From Aquibaculum sediminis (GTDB lineage Bacteria; Pseudomonadota; Alphaproteobacteria; Kiloniellales; DSM-21159): DNA of 64,000 nt. The translations under genes and the position numbers were made by a program. Below are positions 51,166 to 59,401 of this stretch, piece after piece. Below the pieces are notes generated by a model. That model saw only the letters and a list, made by a program, of their open reading frames with translations, searched no databases and was not told the origin of the DNA. The stretch's first letter is position 1. The number at the start of each line of letters is the position of its first letter. The stretch lies in contig NZ_JBFCVK010000004.1 of NCBI RefSeq assembly GCF_040712085.1, positions 1 to 64,000 of the forward strand. Reading direction: 5' to 3'.

Positions 51166-52487
51166 GTTACGAGCTCATCGCCATTTTGATGTTCGCCTCG
51201 ATGATGCTGATGCTGATGACGGGGCAGCGGGTTTTCGCCGCCATTGGTTTTGTCGCCGTCGTCGCTGCCTTCTTCCTCTGGGGCGAGGGCGGCTCGGAGA
51301 TCGGCTTCTCGTCGGGCATCAAGCTGATGCGCTGGTATCCGCTGATCACCCTGCCGCTCTTCGTCTACATGGGCTACATCCTGTCGGAGTCGGGGATCGC
51401 GGACGAGCTCTACCAGATGTTCCACGTCTGGTTCGGACCGCTGCGCGGCGGGCTGGCGGTGGGCACGATCCTGCTGATGGTTGCCATCTCCGCGATGAAT
51501 GGCCTCAGCGTCGCCGGGCTGGCCATCGGCGCCACAATTGCGCTGCCCGAACTGCTGCGCCGGGGCTATGACAAGATCATGGTCACCGGCGTGATCCAGG
51601 CCGGCTCGACCCTTGGCATTCTGGTGCCTCCCAGCGTCGTGCTCGTGCTCTATGGCATGATCGCGCGCCAGCCGGTGGGCCAGCTCTGGCTGGCCGGCGT
51701 CTTTCCGGGCCTGCTCATGGCCTCGCTTTTCATCCTCTACATCGTCATTCGTTGCTGGCTGCAGCCGAACCTGGGCCCGGCCCTGACAAAGGAGGAACGC
51801 CAGATTCCCCTGGGCGAGAAGCTGAAGCTGCTGCGCGCCGGCATCCCGCCGCTGCTGATCTTCTTCTTCATGACCGGGCTCTTCCTGATGGGCGTGACGA
51901 GCCTGGTCGAAAGCGCGGCCTTTGGCGCCACGGCGGCCACGGTCATTGCTCTGGCCAAGGGGCGGCTGACCTTCCCGGTCCTCTGGGAGACGCTGCGCAA
52001 GACGCTGGGCGTCAGTTGCATGTTCATGTGGATCATCCTGGCGGCCCTGTCCTTCGGCTCGGTCTTCGACGGCCTCGGGGCGGTGCGGGCGATCGAGGAC
52101 TTCTTCCTGCAGAACCTGGGCCTGGGCCCCTGGGAAGTGCTGATCCTGATGCAGCTCTCCTTCCTGCTGATGGGCACATTCCTGGACGACACGGCCATGC
52201 TGGTGATCGTGGCCCCGCTTTACGTGCCGCTGGTCGACGCCCTGGGCTTCAACCTCATCTGGTACGGCGTGCTCTACACCATCACCTGCCAGATCGCCTA
52301 CATGACGCCGCCCTTCGGCTACAATCTCTTCCTGATGCGGGCCATGGCCCCGCCGGAGGTGAGTCTGGCGGACATCTATCGCTCGATTTGGCCCTTCGTG
52401 CTGGTGATGCTGCTGGCCCTGACACTGGTCATGGTCTTCCCGCAGATCGCCCTCTGGTTGCCGCAGCATGTCTATGTCGGTAGTTGA
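51162..52487 (+). CDS. TRAP transporter large permease (DctM type)
   Basis: A 441-residue membrane protein with about twelve helices. DctM-type text includes GLSVAGLAIGATIALPELLRRGYDK, VLYGMIARQPVGQLWLAGVFPGLL and TFLDDTAMLVIVAPLYVPLV. It performs Na+-coupled solute uptake. Its start overlaps dctQ by 4 bases. Confidence 0.95.
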   Translation: MSYELIAILMFASMMLMLMTGQRVFAAIGFVAVVAAFFLWGEGGSEIGFSSGIKLMRWYPLITLPLFVYMGYILSESGIADELYQMFHVWFGPLRGGLAVGTILLMVAISAMNGLSVAGLAIGATIALPELLRRGYDKIMVTGVIQAGSTLGILVPPSVVLVLYGMIARQPVGQLWLAGVFPGLLMASLFILYIVIRCWLQPNLGPALTKEERQIPLGEKLKLLRAGIPPLLIFFFMTGLFLMGVTSLVESAAFGATAATVIALAKGRLTFPVLWETLRKTLGVSCMFMWIILAALSFGSVFDGLGAVRAIEDFFLQNLGLGPWEVLILMQLSFLLMGTFLDDTAMLVIVAPLYVPLVDALGFNLIWYGVLYTITCQIAYMTPPFGYNLFLMRAMAPPEVSLADIYRSIWPFVLVMLLALTLVMVFPQIALWLPQHVYVGS

Positions 52488-52620
52488 GTTTCCTAAACGC
52501 TCCTGCCCGGTCGGGCAGAGCCAGCTGCCTGTGTGGGTGCGCCCTAATGCGCACCATCCGCAGCGGCAGCGCAAAGTGGAGGGTCGAATGGGTCGGCCCC
52601 ACAACAGGTGAGGCAAAGCA

Positions 52621-53679
52621 ATGAATCAGAGAAGAAACTTTCTGAAACTGGCCGGGGCAGCCGGCACCGCCGGTGTCGCCGCGGCTGCGTCAAGCTTCCC
52701 GGCGCCTGCCGTCAAGGCGCAAAGCCCGATCCGCTGGCGCCTGCAGACCTATGCCGGCTCCTCGTTGGGCGAGCACGTCATCAAGCCCTCCATCGACGCC
52801 TTCAACAAAGCGGCCAACGGTGAGATGGAGATCGAGCTCTTCTACGCCGATCAGCTCGTGCCGCACGGTGAGCTGTTCCGCGCCATGCAGCGGGGCACCA
52901 TCGACGCGGTGCAGTCGGACGACGATTCGATCGCCGCCCCGGTGGACGTCTCGGTCTTCGCCGGCTACTTCCCCTTCGGTTGCCGCTACAGCCTCGACGT
53001 GCCGGTGCTCTTCGATCAGTGGGGTCTGAAGGAAATCTGGCAGGAGGCTTACAGCGAGGTCGAAGGCGTGACCTGGCTTTCGTCGGGCGCCTGGGACCCC
53101 TGCCACTTCGTCAGCAAGGACCCCATCACCAGCCTGGACGACCTGCGCGGCAAGCGCGTCTTCACCTTCCCGACGGCGGGCCGCTTCCTCTCGCGCTTTG
53201 GGGTGGTGCCGGTGAACGTGCCTTTCGAGGATGCGGAAATGGCAGTGCAGACCGGTGAGCTCGACGGCATTGCCTGGTGCGGCATCACCGAGGACTACAC
53301 GGTCGGCTGGGCCGACGTGAACAGCTATTTCCTGACCAACAACATCTCCGGCGCCTGGATCGGCTCCTACTTCGTCAACTCGGAGCGCTGGGAAGAACTG
53401 CCGGAGCACCTCAAGCAGCTCTACATGCTCTGCATCGACAACTCGCACTACTATCGCCAGTACTGGTACTGGGGCGGAGAAGCCAACCTGCGTGTGAATG
53501 GCGAGAAACTGGAACTGACCACCATCCCCGACGATCAGTGGGCTCAGGTGGAAGCCGAGGCGCGCAACTTCTGGGACGAGATCGCCGAGGAAAGCCCGCG
53601 CTGCGCCAAGGTGGTCGAGATCCTGAGAGAGTACAACGAGACCATGGAGAAGGCCGGGCGGCCCTACCGCTACAGCTGA
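52621..53679 (+). CDS. TRAP transporter substrate-binding protein (DctP type), Tat-exported
   Basis: A 352-residue binding protein. A twin-arginine signal MNQRRNFLKLAGAAGTAG ends near VKAQ. Mature motifs IRWRLQTYAGSSLGEHVIKPSIDAFN and DDLRGKRVFTFPTAGRFLSRFG follow the DctP pattern. The ligand site is Trp- and Tyr-rich in its C-terminal half (YYRQYWYWGG). It follows the permease genes after 133 bases. Neighbouring genes suggest a carboxylate or sugar acid as ligand. Confidence 0.93.
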   Translation: MNQRRNFLKLAGAAGTAGVAAAASSFPAPAVKAQSPIRWRLQTYAGSSLGEHVIKPSIDAFNKAANGEMEIELFYADQLVPHGELFRAMQRGTIDAVQSDDDSIAAPVDVSVFAGYFPFGCRYSLDVPVLFDQWGLKEIWQEAYSEVEGVTWLSSGAWDPCHFVSKDPITSLDDLRGKRVFTFPTAGRFLSRFGVVPVNVPFEDAEMAVQTGELDGIAWCGITEDYTVGWADVNSYFLTNNISGAWIGSYFVNSERWEELPEHLKQLYMLCIDNSHYYRQYWYWGGEANLRVNGEKLELTTIPDDQWAQVEAEARNFWDEIAEESPRCAKVVEILREYNETMEKAGRPYRYS

Positions 53680-53706
53680 TCCGGAGCGATTCTCTCGCTG
53701 TACGTC

Positions 53707-53745
53707 ATGACCCCCTTCCGCAGCCGGGAGGGGGTCATTGGTTTT
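53707..53745 (+). terminator. Terminator-like hairpin after the TRAP operon
   Basis: ATGACCCCCTTCC (53707-53719) pairs with GGGAGGGGGTCAT (53726-53738), one mismatch, and is followed by TGGTTTTG. It separates the TRAP genes from the regulator gene. Confidence 0.65.
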
Positions 53746-53771
53746 GCGCAGTGAAACATGCTAACAATTCA

Positions 53772-53779
53772 TCAGACAA
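53772..53779. promoter_or_regulatory. Candidate FCD/GntR half-operator
   Basis: TCAGACAA (the inverse of TTGTCTGA) lies 17 bases before the regulator's ATG. The same word forms a full palindrome TTGTCTGACAA at 60517-60527. Confidence 0.4.
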
Positions 53780-53795
53780 ATTTGCGGTGCCTCGG

Positions 53796-54539
53796 ATGCC
53801 GGATACTGCGTCACCCACTGTGCTCACCACCAGCCGGGCGCCCGGACGCGGCCTGCCGCTTCAGGTGGCCCAGAAGGTCGCCCAGCGCATTCTGACCGGG
53901 CACTATCCGCCCGGCAGCACCATCCCCATCGAAAGCGCCCTGGCCGAAGAGTTCGCGGTCAGCCGTTCGGTCCTGCGCGAAGCGGTCAAGCTGCTCTCGG
54001 CCAAGGGCCTGCTCACCACCCGGCCGAAGCTCGGGACACTGGTGCGCCCGGAATCGGACTGGAGTCACCTGGACCCGGATCTCCTGGTCTGGCGCGCGGA
54101 ACTGGGGGTGGATGAGCGTTTCGCCCGCCATCTGGCGGAGGTCCGCCGCCTGCTCGAGAGCGAGGCGGCGGTGCTGGCGGCACGGCGCGCCTCTCCAGAG
54201 GAGAAGACCAAGATTCTCGCCGCCATGCAGGCCATGGAAGCTGCACAGACACTCGACGCGCAGGTGAGCGCCGACCTTGCCTTTCACCGCTGCGTTCTCG
54301 AAGCCGCGGGCAATCCGCTGTTGCTCTCCCTTGGCGGCGCCGTCTGGGGCGCGCTGGCCGTCAGCTTTGCCGTCGGCACCCGCGACGAACGGCAATGGCG
54401 CGCCACCTTGCCGCGCCACCGCCGGCTGGCCGAAGCCATCGCCGGCGGCGACGAGGAGGCAGCGCGGGCCGCCATGCTGGACATCATTGTCCGGCACATC
54501 GGCGAAGTCAGAGCCACACCGGCTGTAAGCTCTGATTAG
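53796..54539 (+). CDS. GntR-family (FCD) transcriptional regulator
   Basis: A 247-residue regulator. The winged HTH segment is ILTGHYPPGSTIPIESALAEEFAVSRSVLREAVKLLSAKG, and the FCD domain follows (VRRLLESEAAVLAARRA). The start at 53796 is the only plausible Met. It follows the TRAP genes and lies near the sugar-acid genes, so it probably represses both; the ligand would be a sugar acid or its keto-deoxy product. FCD regulators of uronate and lactate metabolism bind the word seen at 53772 and 60517. Confidence 0.88.
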   Translation: MPDTASPTVLTTSRAPGRGLPLQVAQKVAQRILTGHYPPGSTIPIESALAEEFAVSRSVLREAVKLLSAKGLLTTRPKLGTLVRPESDWSHLDPDLLVWRAELGVDERFARHLAEVRRLLESEAAVLAARRASPEEKTKILAAMQAMEAAQTLDAQVSADLAFHRCVLEAAGNPLLLSLGGAVWGALAVSFAVGTRDERQWRATLPRHRRLAEAIAGGDEEAARAAMLDIIVRHIGEVRATPAVSSD

Positions 54540-54561
54540 ACCAAAGTCATCGCAAAGGATG

Positions 54562-54592
54562 ACTCCCCTCCCTCACGCGGAGAGAGGGGAGT
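54562..54592. terminator. Hairpin between convergent genes
   Basis: ACTCCCCTC (54562-54570) and GAGGGGAGT (54584-54592) are perfect inverses. No T-run follows on either strand, so it is a weak or protein-assisted terminator shared by the convergent regulator and DctP genes. Confidence 0.55.
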
Positions 54593-54597
54593 AGCCG

Positions 54598-55770
54598 TCA
54601 ACGGGCGAAGGTCTGGTAGTAGTCCGGCACCTCATAGTCGAACTCGTCGAGGAAATCGACGCTCTGCAGGTAGCCCTCCGGGCCCCAGTAGAGGTCCGCA
54701 ATGTCGTAGTAGCTGGGCTCCAGGATGCGCCGCGCCGGCACCACTTGCGAGGCATAGGCGATCTGCGAATTGGCGATGCGCCGGAAGGCGTCGTTGGTCT
54801 CGTACTCCTCCTGGAAAAGGCGGTGCCAAACCTCGAGACTCTCCTCAAGAATGTCGTCGGGGGTCCGATGGAACTGCACCCCCTCGTCCTGCATAGCGTC
54901 CATGGCCTCCTTGTCGGCCCGCTGCTGCTTCTGTTCCCACCACATCATGGAGCTCTCGGTGACGAGCTCGTAGATGTTCTTGAGGTCGTCCGGCAACGAG
55001 TCCCAGACGTCCTTGCTGATCAGGATCTCTGCCGTCGTCACCACCTCGTGGTAGGCGGGTGCGTAGTAGTGCTTCCAGATGTCCTGGAAGCCCAGGGCAT
55101 AGTCGATCGAGGGGCCGACGAACTCCGCCGCGTCGATCACGCCGCGCTCGCCGGCCGGCGCAATCTCGCCGCCGGGCAGGGTGACAACGCTCACGCCCAT
55201 ACCCTCGTACATCTCTCCGGGAATCCCCGGGATGCGCAGGCGCACACCGCGCAAGTCATCGGCCGAGTTGATCTCTTGGTTGAACCAGCCCAATGGCTGC
55301 GAGCCAGAGGACAGCAGCGGACGCCACACGACATCCATGCCCAGATCCTCCTGGAAGAAGGCGTTGTTCACCTCCATGCCGCCGCCCTGATAGAGCCAGC
55401 CCCAGTAGTCCATCCAGTCCATGCCGAAAGGACCCGCCGGGCCACTCGCCACCATCACGGCCGCGCGGTTCTTGCCCACCCAGAAGCCGGACCAGGCATG
55501 GGCGCCGTCGATCACCCCGTCGTGGGTGGCATCCAGCACCTCGAACGCCGGCACGATGGCGCCGGCCGGCAAGGCCTCGATGGTCAGTCGGCCGTTGGTG
55601 AAGGTGGTCACGCGCTCCGCCCACCAGGCGAAGTGCTCATACTGGGGGTCGCCGGAGGGATAAGCCGACTGGAAGGTCAGATCGAAGCTTTCCTGCGCCT
55701 GGGCGGCCGGCAGGAAAGCAACGGCTGCCGTGGCGAGCGCCGTAGCCGAGAAGAGTGATTTCAGCGTCAT
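54598..55770 (-). CDS. TRAP transporter substrate-binding protein (DctP type), stand-alone
   Basis: A 390-residue binding protein of the TakP/DctP class. A Sec signal peptide MTLKSLFSATALATAAVAFLPAAQAQ is visible, then FDLTFQSAYPSGDPQYEHFAWWAERV and DLRGVRLRIPGIPGEMYEGMG. No small or large permease accompanies it and its gene is convergent with the GntR gene. It may use the permease of the neighbouring TRAP system or one elsewhere. The ATG at 55770 has GGGAGG upstream. Confidence 0.9.
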   Translation of the reverse strand: MTLKSLFSATALATAAVAFLPAAQAQESFDLTFQSAYPSGDPQYEHFAWWAERVTTFTNGRLTIEALPAGAIVPAFEVLDATHDGVIDGAHAWSGFWVGKNRAAVMVASGPAGPFGMDWMDYWGWLYQGGGMEVNNAFFQEDLGMDVVWRPLLSSGSQPLGWFNQEINSADDLRGVRLRIPGIPGEMYEGMGVSVVTLPGGEIAPAGERGVIDAAEFVGPSIDYALGFQDIWKHYYAPAYHEVVTTAEILISKDVWDSLPDDLKNIYELVTESSMMWWEQKQQRADKEAMDAMQDEGVQFHRTPDDILEESLEVWHRLFQEEYETNDAFRRIANSQIAYASQVVPARRILEPSYYDIADLYWGPEGYLQSVDFLDEFDYEVPDYYQTFAR

Positions 55771-55817
55771 GAGTTTCCTCCCTGAGTGAAGCCAATTCAA
55801 CGGTTCTGCCATTTAGC

Positions 55818-55835
55818 TCTCGACCGAAATCGAGA
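55818..55835. promoter_or_regulatory. Inverted repeat upstream of DctP
   Basis: TCTCGA (55818-55823) and TCGAGA (55830-55835) are perfect inverses separated by six bases, 48 bases upstream of the DctP start. A protein-binding site is possible but unproven. The rest of this 241-base gap shows no gene. Confidence 0.3.
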
Positions 55836-56011
55836 ACGACTGAATCCGAGTTCCGGATGGTGGTCTTTGCCCCATTGCCCGAGAACTTCCACCGGGAGCC
55901 TATCACAGCGTCGAAGACCAATTCCATAATAACTGGCTACCGGCGCGGAGCCGGCACGCAAGGGAGATAGCAAGTGGGCAAAAGCAGCCTACGGGCTCCG
56001 ATATCTACTCC

Positions 56012-57217
56012 TCAGCACGGTTGGATCAGGCCGCGTTGTTCCAGATCAGACAGCAGGCGCCGGGTGTCGGCGGCGATGGTGCGTGGCTCAGTGTCTTCAA
56101 AGACGTTCACCAACACGGCCGTCACCTCTTCCAGGCTGTGCGGTTCGGCGAGCAGGTTCCAGACGCCAGCGCCCAGCAGATTCAGTTCGCAGAGGCCGCC
56201 GCTGTCCGGCTCCGTCAGGAAGAGATGTTCCCCCACGGCCCTGCCCCGCACGCCGGGTGCCTGCCGAAAGCGCCGGCCGAGCCCAGAGCTTGGTGAAACC
56301 GGTTCGAGAGGGTACTCCGCTGCTCTGAGCACGATCGGTGAAGAAGCCAGACTGGCCGCCTGCTCTGAGAACGCCTGCCCATCCTGCAAGAGCGCAACAG
56401 CCTGCTCGAGATCGCTATAGTGCAAGATCAGGCAGGGGCGGGCTGCGAGGAGGTCATGCAGGTCTTCCAGCAGGCGCGAGCCGCAGCCCCCTATGGACAG
56501 GCTCTGGCCCAGCAGCAGACGGAGCGCCTGCGCCGGTTCCGCTGGCTCCAGGCGGGCCTGCGAGACCTCCGGATCGCGCTCGAGCAACACCACGGCACCC
56601 AGAGAGGCGCTGGTGCCAAAGCTCGCCTGTCGGTCGGGCGGCAGGTCGAGATAGACATAATAAGCGTCCCTTGGTCCCGCATGCTCTTCGATGAAGGCCG
56701 TGAAGGCGGGGTCCAGACCCGGCGGCAAGGGCCGCCGAAGTCGTGGCGGCACGCCGAAAGCCATGCCCGTGCCGCTGTGTGGGTCGAGGGCCAGGAGATC
56801 ATCGGTGAAAGCCTGCCGGCCGGCCGCTGCCAGGCGTGCCGTCAGCGTGGACTTGCCGGCACGACTGGCGGCGGGAAAAACCAGAAGCCGGCCGTCGACC
56901 TCGACCGCCGCGCAGTGCAGGCAGAGACGCCCCGCCTGGGAGCGCACGTAGGCCTCCACCAGATCCACCACCAAACTGCAGAGCGCGCTCACCGGCGTCG
57001 GCTCAATGTAGCTGTCGTCGCGCCAGGAAACCGAGATCGCATAGCCCCCGCGACAGCGGTCCACGGAGATCATCGGGTCCAGGGCTGCTTCCGCCGCGTC
57101 GGCGGGCCAGCATGGCCAGCCGCGAAGCACGCCTCCCAGTTCGTTTAAGACGGCGCCGGTCCCTTTGAAGGCAACCGGCGCCGCCAGACCCTCGAAGGCG
57201 ATCAGACCGTCACTCAC
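56012..57217 (-). CDS. HPr-kinase-like/PqqD fusion protein
   Basis: A 401-residue protein. The first ~100 residues are unrecognised. The kinase-like region has LCLHCAAVEVDGR (His101, as in HprK-type proteins), a P-loop PAASRAGKST (~115-124) and TDDLLALD (~139-146). The last ~75 residues (SGGLCELNLLGAGVWNLL, then ADTRRLLSDLEQRG) match a PqqD-type peptide-binding domain. HprK-related and PqqD-like proteins recur in RiPP and peptide-modification systems, where PqqD domains bind a leader peptide. The GTG at 57217 overlaps the stop of the upstream Tat-signal gene (GTGA), so it is tightly coupled. No radical-SAM or other modifying enzyme is adjacent. Confidence 0.8.
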   Translation of the reverse strand: MSDGLIAFEGLAAPVAFKGTGAVLNELGGVLRGWPCWPADAAEAALDPMISVDRCRGGYAISVSWRDDSYIEPTPVSALCSLVVDLVEAYVRSQAGRLCLHCAAVEVDGRLLVFPAASRAGKSTLTARLAAAGRQAFTDDLLALDPHSGTGMAFGVPPRLRRPLPPGLDPAFTAFIEEHAGPRDAYYVYLDLPPDRQASFGTSASLGAVVLLERDPEVSQARLEPAEPAQALRLLLGQSLSIGGCGSRLLEDLHDLLAARPCLILHYSDLEQAVALLQDGQAFSEQAASLASSPIVLRAAEYPLEPVSPSSGLGRRFRQAPGVRGRAVGEHLFLTEPDSGGLCELNLLGAGVWNLLAEPHSLEEVTAVLVNVFEDTEPRTIAADTRRLLSDLEQRGLIQPC

Positions 57218-57561
57218 AGCTTGCCGTCGAGGCCGATCCAGAGCTGCCAGTCGGTGAGATCGCGCGAGCGACGACGGCGCTCGGCACGGCGCGGCCGGCG
57301 CGGCGGTCCCTTGCCGGGATGATGGCCGAAGACCGGGTGTCGGCGACCGCGGCCGCGTGAGCCATAGCTGCCACGGTGGTGGCGGCTGCCCCAACTGTCC
57401 CGGCTCCCCCAGCTGCCGCGGGAGGCACTCGCCTTATTGAGATCGAGCAGCACCGGGCTGGCATAGGCCAGGCCGGCGGCTGCGGCGCCCAGGCCCAGGC
57501 GTTGCAGGAGTTGGCGGCGTGTCTGTTGCGTGGATTTCGGCGCGTCGTTCTTGTCGGACAT
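57214..57561 (-). CDS. Small Tat-signal protein with Gly-Ser-Trp-Arg repeats, candidate modified peptide precursor
   Basis: A 115-residue protein. The N-terminus has a twin-arginine signal (QTRRQLLQRLGLGAAAAGLA). It continues with three [GD]S[WY]GSR-type repeats in ASRGSWGSRDSWGSR and HHRGSYGSRG, then a strongly basic Arg/His/Pro stretch. The end DLTDWQLWIGLDGKL looks distinct and could be conserved. The layout (leader, repeat core, coupled PqqD-containing protein) resembles ribosomal-peptide precursor cassettes, but Tat export of a precursor would be unusual. I do not recognise the family. Confidence 0.65.
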   Translation of the reverse strand: MSDKNDAPKSTQQTRRQLLQRLGLGAAAAGLAYASPVLLDLNKASASRGSWGSRDSWGSRHHRGSYGSRGRGRRHPVFGHHPGKGPPRRPRRAERRRRSRDLTDWQLWIGLDGKL

Positions 57562-57681
57562 GCTTGGGCTCCCTTGACTGCTGTCTCACTCGATCGAGCC
57601 GTGGCTCTCAATCAGTGTACGCAGACCGGGAGCTACGCATCCCTATTCGCGCTATGTTCGAAATGCGTCCGACCGTGACAG

Positions 57682-57722
57682 AAAAGGGGCGCGCAGCAGT
57701 GTGTGCCACGCGCCCCCTTTTT
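57682..57722. terminator. Bidirectional Rho-independent terminator
   Basis: GGGGCGCG (57686-57693) and CGCGCCCC (57709-57716) form a perfect stem. AAAA precedes it and CTTTTT follows it, so it can terminate both ways. It ends the minus-strand FAH-gene transcript. Confidence 0.75.
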
Positions 57723-57742
57723 CAGGCTGGCTGAATCAGGCC

Positions 57743-58588
57743 TCAGGCCTGGATCGTCTTGCAGTCCTGTTCGCCCAGACCTTCCACGCCCAGGCGCACG
57801 CGCTGGCCGGCGCGCAGGTAGACCGGCTCGGGCTTGATGCCCATGCCCACGCCCGGCGGCGTGCCAGTAGTGATCAGGTCGCCCGGCTGCAGGCTCATGA
57901 ACTGCGAGAGATAGGCCACGATTTCCTTCACCGGGAAGATCATGGTCTTTGTCGTGCCGTCCTGATAGCGATGACCGTCAACCTCGAGCCAGAGGCCGAG
58001 GTTCTGCGGGTCGGCCACCTCGTCCTTGGTCACCAGCCAGGGTCCGACCGGGCCGAAGGTGTCATGGCTCTTGCCCTTGACCCACTGACCGCCGCGCTCG
58101 GCCTGGAAGGCACGCTCGGAGACGTCATTCACCACGCAGTAGCCCGCCACGTAGTCCAGCGCTTCATCTTCACTGACGTACTTGGCTTCCTTGCCGATCA
58201 CGAAGCCCAGCTCAACTTCCCAGTCGGTCTTCTCGGAGGTGCGCGGGATCTCGATGTCGTCATTGGGGCCGACGATGCAGCTGGTCGCCTTGGTGAACAC
58301 CACCGGTTCGGTGGGCACCGGCAGGTTGGATTCCGCAGCGTGGTCGGCGTAGTTCAGGCCGATGCAGATGAACTTGCCGACATTGCCGATGCAGGGCCCC
58401 AGGCGCGTACCGGCCGGAACCTCCGGCAGGGAACTCGCATCGACGTCGGCGAGCTTCGCCAGGCCTTCCGCGGTCACCGCAGAGCCGTCGATGTCGTCAA
58501 CGACACCCGAGAGGTCGCGCAGCTTGCCGGACGCATCGAGCATGCCCGGCTTCTCACGCCCCTTCTCACCCCAGCGCAAAAGCTTCAT
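57743..58588 (-). CDS. Fumarylacetoacetate hydrolase-family protein (2,4-diketo-3-deoxy sugar-acid hydrolase-like)
   Basis: A 281-residue FAH-fold enzyme. Key text includes ICIGLNYADHAAES, the metal-binding WEVELGFVIGK region, and the late GDLITTGTPPGVGMG. Close relatives are annotated as ureidoglycolate lyase or as hydrolases of 2,4-diketo-3-deoxy-fuconate/rhamnonate. The adjacent SDR and UxaA-type dehydratase favour the sugar-acid role: cleavage of a diketo-deoxy acid to pyruvate and a hydroxyacid. It is third in the operon after the hydroxyacid dehydrogenase and SDR. Confidence 0.85.
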   Translation of the reverse strand: MKLLRWGEKGREKPGMLDASGKLRDLSGVVDDIDGSAVTAEGLAKLADVDASSLPEVPAGTRLGPCIGNVGKFICIGLNYADHAAESNLPVPTEPVVFTKATSCIVGPNDDIEIPRTSEKTDWEVELGFVIGKEAKYVSEDEALDYVAGYCVVNDVSERAFQAERGGQWVKGKSHDTFGPVGPWLVTKDEVADPQNLGLWLEVDGHRYQDGTTKTMIFPVKEIVAYLSQFMSLQPGDLITTGTPPGVGMGIKPEPVYLRAGQRVRLGVEGLGEQDCKTIQA

Positions 58589-58633
58589 GATTTTCTCCTT
58601 AAAGCAGTAGCAACAGTCGAATTGGGAAAGCGG

Positions 58634-59389
58634 TCAGTAGGTGGCGCGGCCACCGCTGACGTCGAAGACGGCGCCGGTGGTGAAGGAGTTTTCGGCCGAG
58701 ACCAGCCAGGTCACCATGGCGGCAACCTCGTCCACCTTCAGGAAGCGCCCGCGCGGAATCTTGGAGAGCATGTAGTTGATGTGCTCTTCGGTCATCTGGT
58801 CGAAAATCGCGGTCTTGGCCACGGCCGGGGTGATGCAGTTGACCGCGATGTCCTGGCCCGCCAGTTCCTTGCCCAGGGACTTGGTGAGCGCGATCACGCC
58901 GGCCTTGGCCGCGCTGTAGGCGGCGGCGTTGGGGTTGCCCTCCTTGCCGGCGATCGACGCCACGTTGACGATTCGGCCGTAGCCCTGCTGCACCATGAAG
59001 GGGGCCACGTACTTGCAGCCGTGAAACACGCCGTCCAGGTCAATGGAGACCACGCGGCGCCACTCCTCGATGGGATAGTCGATCACGCTGGTGTTCGCGC
59101 CGCTGATCCCGGCGTTGTTCACCAGGATGTCGATGCCGCCCAGGCTCTCGGCCGTCTCGGCAGCGGCCTTCTCTACCGCGGCGGCGTCGGTGACGTCGAC
59201 TGCCTTGCCCATGGCCTGATCGCCGGCGCCCAGTTCGCCCAGGGTGCGCTCCAAGAGCGGCCCATCCTGATCCCAGATCGCAACCTTGGCGCCGGACTCG
59301 AGCAGGCGCTTGACGATTGCCAGGCCGATGCCCTGGGCGCCCCCGGTGACGACCGCGCGTTTGCCCGCCAGATCGTAGCGATTAGCCAT
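58634..59389 (-). CDS. SDR-family oxidoreductase (sugar-acid dehydrogenase candidate)
   Basis: A 251-residue short-chain dehydrogenase. TGGAQGIGLAIVKRL is the cofactor loop, NNAGISG the NNAG motif, and YSAAKAGVIALTKSL provides the catalytic Tyr and Lys. The position between a hydroxyacid dehydrogenase and an FAH hydrolase suggests oxidation of a 2-keto-3-deoxy sugar acid to the 2,4-diketo form that the FAH enzyme then cleaves. It is 12 bases from the upstream gene's stop. Confidence 0.87.
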   Translation of the reverse strand: MANRYDLAGKRAVVTGGAQGIGLAIVKRLLESGAKVAIWDQDGPLLERTLGELGAGDQAMGKAVDVTDAAAVEKAAAETAESLGGIDILVNNAGISGANTSVIDYPIEEWRRVVSIDLDGVFHGCKYVAPFMVQQGYGRIVNVASIAGKEGNPNAAAYSAAKAGVIALTKSLGKELAGQDIAVNCITPAVAKTAIFDQMTEEHINYMLSKIPRGRFLKVDEVAAMVTWLVSAENSFTTGAVFDVSGGRATY

Positions 59390-59401
59390 TCCTTCTTCTC
59401 C

